From NCBI GenBank assembly GCA_027924645.1, contig BSBN01000495.1, positions 620,001 through 684,000 on the forward strand: a DNA stretch of 64,000 nt. Direction: 5' to 3'. Positions 34,681 through 46,260 of the stretch are shown here, one piece after another; position 1 is the stretch's first letter, and the number at the start of each line of letters is the position of its first letter. This DNA is from Cunninghamia lanceolata. Lineage: Eukaryota; Streptophyta; Pinopsida; Cupressales; Cupressaceae. The notes beneath the pieces are model-generated. The model was not told where the DNA came from. It did no database searches and saw only the letters and a list, made by a program, of their open reading frames with translations. The position numbers and the translations under genes were made by a program.

Positions 34681-37521
34681 ATTTATTGTTAAGATTATTT
34701 TAATCATAATGTTTTATGAATCAAATGATGATACACTAATCATGGTTATATGGTTTTGAGTGTAATCAAGAAAAGAATCTTCCTCCAAAGATGGAAGGAG
34801 AGTATCACCCGGGAGGAGGAAATAGATGCTGTGGAAAAAGGTCAGGTTGCCATTTGAGTATCAAATTTTTTCTTCGTGAATCGATGCCCATTAGGGTATG
34901 TATTGGTCTTGTTTCCTTGTTTGAGTCAAACTTGGTTAGACTATAGAATTCATGTCATTTTACATTTTCCTGACACCACTTAAGTCAATTGACTTCATGT
35001 TCTTAGAACATTAGTTTAATGTAGTGAGCATTGTCGGTGTCGGAGATTTCCTATGTTATTGCTTTATATTATATTAAGTTTTGTTATTAACATTAATTAT
35101 TTCCTTAAAGTCTAAATAGCGATGTGGGGGAGTGAGTCTCAACCCCAAGTCACATATTAATATCATCACTAATGTGATTGATGATGTCATCTTGATGATA
35201 TTTTGAATATCTTAATACCCTTATAATATCATATAGATCCCCATGATATCTTTCAAGTTATAAATGATACCCATTTAATGTAGAATTGAATTCTATTAAG
35301 TTGATGAGTGTTATGCAGTCATGGGAACATGCCATAATCCATAAAGAGTGGAAGAGTGGATGGCTCTGCAATGTCAACACTGCATGTGTTGTGCCTTGGG
35401 AAGAGTCGCGAAGGCAGTAGGGATGGGAGTGGATTATTATCCACTAAGAAAGTATAATGGTCTTACTCATGCAAAACCTCATGGAAGAGGAAGTGTAAGG
35501 AATTATTCAAAGAAAAGAGATACAGAAAAGAAAGGCTCTTAGGAAAGGAGAGGAAAGAACACAATGAGGTCCGTGGAAGATCGGTCAACGGTTTATTCTA
35601 AGGGTTCTACGATGAAATCAAGCTTTATCAAGTATCTGTGTCTTACACATAAAACTCTTATTAGTGTTAAATGATACTTCTAAGTGTCAATGGCTATGCT
35701 AGTTCTTATGTTACTGTTACTTTAAATTATCTTTAACAAGCCATAAGGTCAATAGTTATATCACACTACTATAGCAGTGGAAGTTTATCATACTAGGCTA
35801 TAAGGATGATAGCTATCTTACAGTCCTGTAACAGTTGTGAGTATCTTTACCAGGCCGTATGGCTAGTATTTATCATGTAAGGCTATAGTAGTATAAACTA
35901 TCTCTATTGGGCCAAAGGTTGATAGCAAGCTATGCATTATTGTAACATGCTAGCTAAATAACCTATTGACTGCAAGGTTGAGGGAAAATAATGAGTGCTA
36001 TGATGATTCTTTCAAAGGCCACGATGTCAACCACAGTGATATATAATTAATACTGTGTGGATACACCTGGAGGCTAAGAAGTTAGCCAATGTGTTTGAGT
36101 CTAAGCTGTTAAAAACACTTAATATTGTGTTCTAGCTTGCATCATAACATATTGTTATTGTCTATGATTATGTTATATCATGCTATGGAATAATTACTAC
36201 CTACATTCAATCATAACCTTATATAAATATCTTAGGCCTGCAAACCTGCATTGATAAGATATTAATATGTGAGTCTCGTATAAAGGACTACATTAAATGT
36301 GGTTTAAAGGAAGGCCATTTCTATGAAATACTTTTTTTGATATGGTGGAGAAAGAATAGTTTGGAAATAGAAACCTTTATTATTATGTTGCAAATCCCAA
36401 ATGGTTATTGACCGGGATTAGATAAAGAGTTTAATTTATCAACTAAGTGTGTATTATTTTAATATTTCTTTTACTTATAATAGTAATGTTTTGGAAAAGA
36501 GATGTTGGGTTAAATAACCCTCTTGAACACCTACACTTTAAGTCTACTATATATATAGTTCATTATTGATGTTATCAAATAAAATGGAAAGATGTTATAT
36601 CCATTGTTGATTTTTCAAAAACTCTGTTATAAGATGGTCATAGAACCATAGACTGAAAAAGGTCTTAATCACTGAAACCATGAGTCTTTGAATTCTTTTA
36701 AGACTATAGAGAGGGAATAGAGTGATGTGGAGTCACAGGTTCCCTGTTGCATAGGAAACATGGCAAATATTAAATGCACTCCTAGGATAGGGGTCAAAAT
36801 CCAAGTTAGATGGACTAATGGGGATTTGAACCTATTCATACTATGACCTAGAGGGGTCAAACTGTGAACACTATTGGATGAGACAACTTCTAACTCAAGT
36901 CGATGTGTGTGAACATTCGACTATGTTCATTGTGAAACATTATGTATATAAATCTTTAGCCAAAGTAATGCATTTGTCTCTGCATGCATTAGTCGGTTCA
37001 TTGTACTCTAGATGGCATAATGCTTCCAGTAGAATCATACATAGTTAGAGTGGATCTATAGTTGTATGATTGTGAAGTGTTATGAAGGACACAACACTAG
37101 ATACTCATATGGAAAAACTAATGGTTTTTTATATCTATACCTTCCATGAAGGGTAGGGTCTCTTCTAGGAAGGAAGTTGTGTGGGGGACCGGCAGTCTAT
37201 GGTTGGAGGAAAAGCACTTGGGTGGTGCTCTCCTTCCCAAGAAGAAGACACGCTGAGGCTTATGAAGATAGGTGTAAAAGTTCCAGATACAGTACTTACC
37301 TTTATATGACTTGTTTGTCAAACTTATATGTATCTTATTATTGATGTTATGACAAAAACATTGTCAATGTATAGTGAAAGCAAAACACTATTATGATATC
37401 TTGGAAATGTTGTAAATCTCTGCTTTGAAATGTGCATAACCGATAGGCATATTGACTTGATTTATTTGATATTGATTATTACTTGATTAATTCTGATTAT
37501 TGATTAAGATGGCTTGTTACA
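34681..37521 (+). repeat. Element A 3' LTR, second part
   Basis: Resumes with ATTTA and matches 5' LTR positions from about 787 to 3007, then continues 620 bp that the 5' LTR lacks. Those last 620 bp resemble the end of the B LTR (a GAAGGGTAGGG stretch and an AGAAGACACGCTGAGGCTT stretch). It ends TTGTTACA near 37521. The 57-bp repeat run recurs at about 35736-35985. Confidence 0.88.
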
Positions 37522-40079
37522 ATAGTAAACACCAAGCCCACCATATCACTAGCTAGAGACATGTTGCCTAATAAAACATTGCCACATGTACCATAATTCC
37601 ACTTTCCCTTAAGAGATAGACATGTTACATTTACACTATGGATAACTATTGACAAACTATGAGATCAAATCCCACATGGAAAGGGAGAAGGAGATCTAAT
37701 GGTCAATGGATGGGCGAGATAACTTAGGGGATAATAGCTCTATGGGGCTCTCCCACCCAATGTAATGGGAACCAGATGCATGGTAATGGTGAAAACAATG
37801 CACATAATGAATGAACTTTGGCAAGTGGTAGCAAGGATAGGTCATGCTAGTCAGCATGAAGGCAACGAATTAGGTGTGAACTCTAAATTATGTGGTCATA
37901 GAAAAATGTTAGTTAACAAAGATTACAATAAAGTAAATATAGAATATTAACTAAGGTACCAAGAAAAATATGAATGATGCAAGGCAATGCCTTAGGGTTT
38001 AGGCACAAATGCATAACTCATCATTATAGAGCTTGGACCAAGGAAAACTTCATATGGCCAACACATAAATTTGACACAAAGGCCAATTCTTAGACACAAA
38101 ATAATAACACATTTTTAGGATGAGAAATCAATCATAATGGGTCCCATTAGATTGGTAGAAATTTAGTCCAAAGGGTGAGAAAAAAACAAATGTTAAGTAA
38201 ACATGAATTATATAAGATAATTTAGCAAGACCACGGACATGTGCATAAGGGAAGAAACCCTAACCACACATAAAACTCTAAAGTAACATATCTTTGATTG
38301 GTTACAAGCATAGAGGAAACTAGAGCATAGGGGCAAACAAAAGAATATGATTTTGCATTTTTTGGGACACAACCAACAACACACACCAAATTTAGTGTAG
38401 GGAGAATTTCAGACCACATTTTGATGAGTAGGGTGATACAGATGTTGGAGCGGACTTTGTGGTACCTCCATTGGTTCAAGATGGTCTATCTGCAAAAGTG
38501 AGATATCAGGTGTAATGTTCATAGGAGAGACTACCTCCTTTAAATATCTAATTAATACACTTGTTGTAGTGCCACGTTAATGGAGACCATGTGGAGGATC
38601 CTAGGTGGAAGTAGATCTAGGGGATGCATTTGTAGTGGCTCCATTATGGGAGGCATCATGTGATCCAAAGTGGTAGCCAATTGACCTTGGTATGTATTAT
38701 TGTTGGACTTTTTGTTTCTTGTTTTTTTTGCTTATTATGACCTTCTATAACTATGTGTCTAACCATGTTATTGATATGATCTTGTAGAGATTATAGCTAA
38801 GTGGGTACTTCTAATCTTTGGAACCATAAAAGCCTTGAATTGAGATGTGCTAGATGTTTCACCTAACCATATCAAGCATGCCCATGTTCAGGCAAGTCAA
38901 TTGCACCATACTTTGGTGAAGTGAGTTAGTTGATAATGTCATATCAATTTTTTCTACAAGAGGTTAGAGAGAGGGATGCACAATCTTTGATGCTATAGGC
39001 ATAAGTTGGATTAGTCCCATGAGGTGATTATGTGATTAATTTTCTTGCTACTTATCTATTGTATTCTCAATCATATGCCACTAGACTTTAGGCAAATATC
39101 AATACCATAGGAGAGATCTAGGTCTCCTCTTGGGTTTCAAGGTTAATAGGTAGTAGTAGGCTCATTAGAAGCCCCTCAACCATCTTAGGAGTTTTGGACT
39201 AAGATTTTATGTATTATATATATTTTTAGACTCATGATGTATATGAAAATTTAGACATAAATATATACGATTTAACACTTTTGACTTGTCTTGATGTAAA
39301 TTTTTCTATCTTAGTGTTTTGGTTTTTCTAATGTTTAATTGTTTTTTCTAAAATTCATAAATGCATGTGCATATGAATGATAGAGAAATAAATGTAATAT
39401 CACACATATATATGCAATAAGAAAAATGAACTCATATAGCAATAATAATACATATGTAATAAGATAATGCAACCAAAAGTCCCAAATCAGTATCATAAAA
39501 ATCATAGCATATTAATCAACATGCACCTTCAATAGGATCTATTTGTTTAACTTAGTGTTCTTTTTCTTCTTGTTTAAATTCTTCCATCATTTTGTTATTT
39601 CTTCTAGTTGGTATCCAATATAATATTATTGTTTAGTTTCTATTACCTCAATTAATCTTTTAAATCCTTGCTTATTCTTTCCAAGTCTACTTCTATTGTA
39701 TCTAAGTTTATTATTAGGTTATATCTAATATGATAAACTTAATTTAATGGTTTCTCAAGAAAGAGTGATGGCAATTTTCCATATTTATTACTTTCATAAT
39801 CACTTTCACACATGCACATCTCTTTAGAGTCTAGAAAAAATTTGTGTTTTTCCATAGATAAAGGTATTCATATATAAACATGAAATACCATATACCTTAG
39901 GATCCACACAATATTCACCAACACCACAAGGCATATAATCTAATGTACCCCTTTCATCTTCTTGTAAAACATTGTGCTCATTTATTAGGGTTTCATTATA
40001 TGTAACACCATTATTAGATGTATTGATTTTATCATAATGATCAAATAGTTTTGGTTCTAAGTTAAGACAACAAAATTCC
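37522..40079. other. AT-rich stretch without recognisable genes
   Basis: Short frames only (for example 37765-37950 + and 38222-38479 -), none with family motifs. It may be more of the decayed element whose protease and gag lie at 40080-41440. Confidence 0.5.
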
Positions 40080-40420
40080 CCCTTGTACCAAAAGTTAGCT
40101 CATTGATGCAAACTATAGGGTACCAATTTAATAGCATGAAACTAAGCATGCTCAAGAGGAATATTATAATTTAATTTGTTTGGTATCACATGAAATAATG
40201 TATCTAAAGTGCACATACCTATTTTAACTCAAAGAATAACATTATCTGAACATGTTCTAGGTTTTTTTTTTTCAAAGCTTCTAGTAGTTAATTTGATCGT
40301 TGAATCATAGACATATCCACTTTCAATCATTCAAACTATCTTTGGGACACATGTTTAAACTAGATCCATTATCCACTATATATGTCTTAATGATTGAATT
40401 TTCTACATTTGACCATGATA
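40080..40420 (-). pseudogene. Retropepsin remnant of a Ty3/gypsy element
   Basis: On the minus strand, VDNGSSLNMCPKDSL (codons for VDNGSS at 40359-40376) matches the protease active-site region VDDGSS-N-CP of Ty3/gypsy elements of the Tat/Athila type, with Asn for one Asp. About 200 bp on, LEHAWFHAIKLVPYSLHQ (around 40085-40160) matches the conserved LGRPWIH...PSTLHQ motif that follows. Several stops lie between. The neighbouring gag scrap lies upstream on the same strand. Confidence 0.6.
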
Positions 40421-40659
40421 GGTAAAGGTATTTTTTTTCAAACTAAATCATCATGTTAAATCTCTGTATCATCAAAATGTATCTTCTCTAAAACTTTCAT
40501 TATTGTTTCTTTATAAAAAGGTAATGTGCACATTAAGTCCCATATATAAATATTAGCTTGATATTTTTCATTCATTAAATGATGTCATATTCCTTACATC
40601 TATCTTGAGGTGCAAAAGTAAGATTAGGTGTGTTGAGTGGAAGGTTATTATTAGGTAAA

Positions 40660-41439
40660 TTAACTTTTTTTTCTTCTTGATAACCTTTGTTGTGTATGCC
40701 CTACAAAGTCAAATGAATTGGGCCTAGAATTAAAATATGCCATATTAACTAATGGGTTTGGATAGAAAGATATACCATGAGGAATCATATCCAAATCCAT
40801 ATTATAATCTCTAGGTCTAGAAAAATATTCAATGAAACCACTAACTAAAGAATTAGATGAGGAACATAACATGCAAGATTTATAAAACCACTTCAAAGCT
40901 CTATCCTTTAGAAACAATCTAAACTCACTAATTAAGAGAATATTATCATCAACAAGTTTGTTAGTAGCAAGCAAGAATTTTTTAATAAACAATGAATCGT
41001 CAAAAGAACTATCTCATTAGTTATTTCTTCTTTATAGGGATCTATGATATCATTATGTGCAAGTAATGAAGCATCACTAATATACTCAATGTGCCCATTT
41101 AATAATAATCATCATCAATCCATGAACAATCAAGAGGGATGAAAAAGTAATCATCATAAAGGTCATTATCATCATCTACAAAGTTAGCCAATGCATCAAG
41201 ATCATATTAGTCTAGGATATCATGAAATGGTCAAGATAAGTCATCATAATGCATGCTAATTTGTTAGTAATGGTTAATGCATATGATGGATCCTCATTAG
41301 AACAATGATCCTCAATTTCATGAGATAAGTGATCATCATGAAAAGAGTGAACAAATGAACTAAGGATTTCTAATAGCGTAGGATTTTCCTTCATTAACTC
41401 TATGGAGGAGAAAGGTAAGACATGATAGAACAAAACCAC
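40660..41439 (-). pseudogene. Probable gag remnant on the minus strand
   Basis: The frame 40992-40660 contains LLISEFRLFLKDRALKWFYK, followed by a Ser/Asn-rich stretch and FIEYFSRP. This fits the capsid pattern (F-SLKDRA-WF...FL-KF) of plant Ty3/gypsy gag. The frame 41439-41212 lies just upstream and may be more of it. Around 41718-41737 the minus strand reads TTTTGGTGATCCTGACAG, loosely like the TGGCGACYCC primer sites of some Ty3/gypsy elements. Badly decayed; family assignment tentative. Confidence 0.5.
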
Positions 41440-41739
41440 TATAGATTGATGATATCTATGCCCAAAGCATAGAATTACATGAGTGAACCAAGAGCATAGG
41501 TGTCATGTAAGATGAATGAAAGGAACATGCTAAAATCTTAAATAAATGCACAATGTAAAGTTAGGGTCAGATAGTGGTAAATATAGGTTTCACAATGAAC
41601 CCTAATATCAGATGAAATGATAATCAAGATCAAGATTTATGACAAATATGGAAAAAATAGAGCTATGTCAAACTTAAAACCATAGATACAACAACTAGGC
41701 TATGTAAATCTGTCAGGATCACCAAAATGAAAAGAAAAG

Positions 41740-43200
41740 TAGCTTTCTTTGGCTAATTTGGTAATAAAACATAATTAAACATAAATTAACCTAAGGATAC
41801 AATGTTATGTGTAGATGGATTGAAGTAGAATGGATTAGATCAAACAATATTAGATATATAGCACAATCATGCTATAAAAATTAATGAAGAGAGATAATAC
41901 TCAACTCTATGACCAAAGATTGTATTCCAATGGACAAAGACAATGAATTTGATGTTCCTTGGAATCTAAAAATATGTTAGACAATCATGTGTGTGGGTGA
42001 GAATCAAAACATTCTTTCATGTTTTGTGTTGGGTTATTTTCATGGTTTTGAAACTAGTTCACAACTACAAACTTGATCTTTGCCTACAAACTTAACCTAC
42101 AATGCATTTCAGTTTTTTCCCTATGAACTCTTAGAAGAGTAGACTACTAGGTAATGATTACATACCTATCATATTATCAATGTTTTTCTATCAAGTTGGT
42201 GGTATTTAAAAATAGCTTGATAGATTTCAAGCTTGAAACATGCACATGGATTCTAGAATGATTGCTAGGTGATTCACATGCACTATGATGAGTCATATTA
42301 GATATGTTAATAAAAGTATCTCAACCTTGCAACTACGAAAGGTTACTATTCTTCCTAGATTTGGTCTTTTCGAATACCCTTTATCTTGAAGAATGGTATA
42401 GAACTTTCAAAGTTTCCAAAAGGGCTAAAAATGACAGGACTTACTATTTTTAGTAACTCTACATTTGACCTCGGATAGACCTAAAATTTTTCCAAAAGGT
42501 GCAAAATGACTAACTAAACGTCTCGGGTGAGTTGCAATTCAAGATCATACCTGGATCGCAAGATATTAAAGTTTCAATTTTTTGAAACTACTGAAAAAAG
42601 TTTTTAACTCAGTTTTGAGTCACTTAGAGGTCCCTAAATGTCTCAAAAGTTGTCATAACTGATGAGGTAGGTTATAACTTGATATATCTCTTCACAAGCT
42701 TTTTGATGCATTAAACTGTTCATCAATTAGACACTTGGATCAAAAGTTATGGCCTCCAGAAGTTGGATCTCCTATTTTTGAGAAATGTAAAAACATGTTG
42801 GACACTTAAAAGAGCTATAAAGGGGAGAGTTACACCTGTTGGTGTGTGATTTGGCACATCACAAGGCATTTTTGATTGGAGATAATTTAGGCACCACTTT
42901 TGGGTGGTTTTGGCTCATGGTTTTGTAATTACCGTTGACGATTTACTGTATTGTATCTCTTATATATCAGGAGCTTGAGATGGAGGTTGTGTGTAAGAGT
43001 CTTATAGATGTTGAGTTAGCTTCTGGATCTCTAGTTGGTTATACTCTTGTGAAAGCTTTCTCTGCAAGTATATTGTAATATTATTGATTCCTGAATAATA
43101 TATTGGGCGGCTTTGGAGTGTGGGGTTTTTTTACCTAAAAGGGTTTTCCCCAGATATATCTTGTGTTATGAATTTTGCATTTGGAAGTTGTTATTATCTT
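41740..43200. other. Non-coding, possibly LTR-derived
   Basis: No gene. 42838-43160 has the look of an LTR end: TGTTGG start, TATATATC, then GGGTTTTTTTACC and AAAGGGTTTTCCCC, a wording common near the R/U5 end of plant LTRs. No second copy is in the window, so a solo or partial LTR is possible but unproved. Confidence 0.35.
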
Positions 43201-43730
43201 TCTGTTAATGTGCATCTTAATCTGTAACTGTAAAAGTTAAAATTTGCATAAATCTTTACTTAGTAGATTAGTGTAGGAAGTGTTTTATGCATACCTTGCT
43301 TCCTTTCAAGATATGCTATATTTCTTGCTTGATTTGTGTGCAGATGTGAATAAATAGATTCCAAAAAAAAAGTTGATGTCATGCCATGGTGGATGATAAT
43401 AATTGAATGCAATGAATGTCTTTTTATGCATAAACATAACACCAATGTGCAAATATTTGTGTAAAGTCATCTTGGAAACAAAGTCTAAGTTTCGGCTAGT
43501 TGGCTAAATGTTTGGTTTTGACTTTTGTATTTAAGTTGTTTGAGATTGTGACTATGAGGAGAACTTCACACATGCAGACATGACTTGGGCCAAATGCCTA
43601 GGTTGGACTCAAGGCTTAAATTTGATGGTCGACCTTGCCGGTCAAGCAATTTTTTAATGACAGTTATCTATTCAAAGGCGCCTTTAAAATACTATGATAT
43701 ATCTTAGTATAAGTAAAATTATATATAAAT

Positions 43731-43732
<2 letters not shown>

Positions 43733-43812
<80 letters not shown>
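43733..43812. repeat. (TA)n microsatellite, about 80 bp
   Basis: Uninterrupted alternating T and A. Confidence 0.97.
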
Positions 43813-43814
<2 letters not shown>

Positions 43815-44246
43815 CGTAATTCTATATAAATTTTGACAATCTATCCAAAATTTCTCCTTTCATGTGATAAAATCTTTTTAATATTTTAATTGTATTTTAC
43901 AACAAAAATGTCTAAATACGGTCATACAAGCATCAAATTTAAGCCTTGGTTGGATTTATATCCAATAGGATTGGATTATGGATAAGATTGAGTTAATAAT
44001 CAGAATCACATAGATAAGCCAATTGGAATAGGATTGCATGCACATAAATATAGGTATAAACAATAAGCATAAGACTATGTGTAAGCAACACTAGATATGA
44101 GGGTCCAAATATACACATTTGAAACATGTCATTTATAACTATATAGATACATTATGAAATTACCTCAAAACTAAATAAGAGAATGCATTGAGGATCCATT
44201 TGAGGATCAAATCTTTCACTATTGCATGATGGGAATTTCCTTCCAT

Positions 44247-44263
44247 CCCTACCTACCTACCTA

Positions 44264-44311
<48 letters not shown>
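44247..44311. repeat. (CTAC)n followed by (TA)n microsatellite
   Basis: Four CTAC units run into about 45 bp of alternating TA. Confidence 0.95.
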
Positions 44312-44314
<3 letters not shown>

Positions 44315-44394
44315 GTAGAGAAATACTTGTTTGATAATTTTGTATTAATTTCCAAATGTGGGTAAATTTGATTTCTAAAATAATACTCTTATAT

Positions 44395-44452
44395 TTAGCC
44401 AATAGGCTTTTAGTTGTGAGCATGATAGTGCTCGGAATTGTCTCACGCCATA
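44395..44452 (+). repeat. 58-bp dispersed repeat, copy 1
   Basis: TTAGCC-ATAGGCTTT...GTGAGCAT-ATAGTGCTC-GAATTGTCTCA-GCCATA recurs at 47384-47440 with a few differences. Origin unknown. Confidence 0.75.
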
Positions 44453-44814
44453 TTTTTCCCCCGCCTGTTTGGTAATTAACATCAGGAAAGTAATAACCAG
44501 TAAATAAAGGATTGATGCGGTTTAAAAAAATTGTTCGGCAACCGAATGTTTGGTGTGTCTCTAGGAGCTACGAAAACTTAATAAATCAGATCCTGCAAAG
44601 ATTTCATAGGGACATGTCAAGGACATTAATGAAGATATTACTATGAGATCTGTGCCAAGATATTGTCATCAAGATCGCCTATTAATTAACCTACATTGCC
44701 AATGATATTTTATCTATGGAAGCCGGAACTGGCAAAGGATAAATTATACTATAAATCTAACCAGGCAATTTATATTTAGTGTATGGAAGGGCTGAATTGT
44801 TGAAATTGATGCAG

Positions 44815-45179
44815 CATGCGCTGTGAGCGGAGGGATCTATGGGCTGCTCTGTTTAACGGCGTATGCGTTGACAGGGTGTATGGTGTGCTTTGTTTTATGG
44901 GGTTTGCACCGTGCTATTCATGCGTCTACCGAAACCCCTGCACAAATTGTCTTCTCCATTGTTTTTTGCGATCCATGCGCGTTGTGCCAGGAATATAAAG
45001 AACTCAAACATAGAAGTAAAGCTTTTCTATGACTAGATCTTTATTATTAGAGCTGTTTAGCTAGTGTTGGAGTTGATTTTTTTTGCCTTGTTGCAAGTTG
45101 GAAGGGGAATCTGGAAAGACAACTGCGCGAGATCTTCACCGAAATGACACCTCCTGTTAATCCAACCATGGAAAAATGA
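44815..45179 (+). pseudogene. PLAC8-family (plant cadmium resistance / cell number regulator type) gene fragment
   Basis: The frame through 44815-45015 reads CAVSGGIYGLLCLTAYALTGC and ends CDPCALCQEYKELKHR. These are the second half of a PLAC8 domain: the hydrophobic segment and the CxxCxLCQEYRELKxR signature. AG at 44813-44814 is a plausible acceptor and GTAAAG at 45016 a plausible donor. A second piece at about 45096-45179 reads WKGNLERQLREIFTEM and TPPVNPTMEK then stop, matching the usual GWxGNLERQ...PP tail. An acceptor at TTGCAAG (about 45097) gives an 80-bp intron but shifts the frame by one. One at 45060 keeps frame but leaves a 45-bp intron. No first exon with the WCPC motif is seen upstream. 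PLAC8 proteins are small membrane proteins tied to metal transport or organ size. Likely a fragment or pseudogene. Confidence 0.6.
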
Positions 45180-45540
45180 GCCCACCGCTCATACCATTTC
45201 CGTTTGATCAAGCCATTTCCAGATTTCAATGGTTGTTTTCATTAATTATGTACAGAGATTTATATTGTAAGGTCGTTCTCAATACTGTTATGAATTTAGT
45301 CAAGTGGGACTATAGCTACGTATGACACAAATATAATGTAGCAATAGCCTTGCATATCTACTTTTAAAAACAGTTTTTCTTGGTGGTGCTAGTCTATTGT
45401 TGACGTTGCGACCGTGGAAGAAATCTTCTTTTTAAAAAAGAGGTATTTGCATTAGTTCTTTGCTTTTCTAGTACAAAAACTAAAATTTGTTTGCTGCAAT
45501 TTCATTACACACATAAAAACTGAAACCCTATTACACTCGT

Positions 45541-46260
45541 ATGAATACTGCAATGCAAACACTAATTTAAGCCGAAAATGTGTTCTGTAAGCAACTGATC
45601 TCTATTTAAATCAAACAGAAAACTTCCTGTATGATTGTAAAATATCTATGCTAATTTAAGCAGAAGAAGCATTTTATGGACATGTAATCTCTAACTAAAT
45701 CAAATAAAATATCCAGAATCAGATGAAGAACTGCAAGAATTCCAAAATGCTAACAGTAATGTAAGCAGAAAATGCGTTTTATTTAAAAGAACAAAAAAAA
45801 ATTCTTACAAAATCAGATAAAGACCTGCACGAATTCTAAAATGCCAATGTTAATTTAAACAGAAAAAGCATTATATCAGCAAGCAAATTCTATCCAAACC
45901 CAACATAAAAAATTTATTTAGAAAATCAAGAGAACAAAATGCTCGAATACTAAAATGCTGACACTAATTTATGCAGAAAATGTATATGTTTTGTAAGCAA
46001 CTGACCTCTATTTAAACAAAAGCAAAAATTATTTACACATTCAGATAAAGATCTACATAAATTCTAAAATACCGGCACTTGTATAAGCAGAAAAAGCATT
46101 TTATTAGTAAGTACTCTCTATCTAAGACAACTATAAATAATAAATATCCTCGAAAAATATGATAAGACTACACAGATTCTAAACTGCTGAAATCATATAT
46201 ATTTAAACCGAATGAAATAACACCCTACAAAATCAGATAAAGAACCGCATGAATTCTAAA
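45541..46260. repeat. Degenerate tandem array, about seven units of 75-115 bp
   Basis: Units start near 45541, 45639, 45738, 45832, 45946, 46059 and 46175. Each opens with AATTCTAAAATGCT(G/A)ACACT, then TAATTTAAGCAGAAAA-GCATTTT, AAGCAA-T-ATCTCTAT-TAAA, and closes with ACAAAATCAGATAAAGA-CTGCA. No coding potential. Confidence 0.8.

Larger units (their letters stand above)
636..37521 (+). mobile_element. Element A: old Ty3/gypsy (chromovirus-like) LTR retrotransposon split by three nested insertions
   Basis: The 5' LTR starts at 636 and the 3' LTR at 24950 with the same sequence (TGTTACATCCC), preceded there by a purine-rich tract. Between them lie decayed gag, protease, RT, RNase H and integrase in Ty3/gypsy order. 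The reading is broken by element C in the integrase core, element D before the chromodomain-like tail, and element B in the 3' LTR. Taking out B, C and D with one copy of each 5-bp target duplication restores continuity. The expected terminus TGTTACA lies at 37515-37521. The five bases outside the ends (ACAAT and ATAGT) differ by two transitions, so they may be a decayed target duplication. ACAAT also occurs at 37519-37523, leaving the exact right edge uncertain by 3 bp. Many stops and frameshifts make it inactive. Confidence 0.88.

Noticed and set aside
43260..43445. 61-codon minus-strand ORF near the TA repeat
   Set aside because: No motif, no neighbouring gene signals, compatible with chance in AT-rich DNA.
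44816..44998. ORF starting MRCERRDLWAALF
   Set aside because: Out of frame with the PLAC8 signature, which is read from 44815 in the neighbouring frame.
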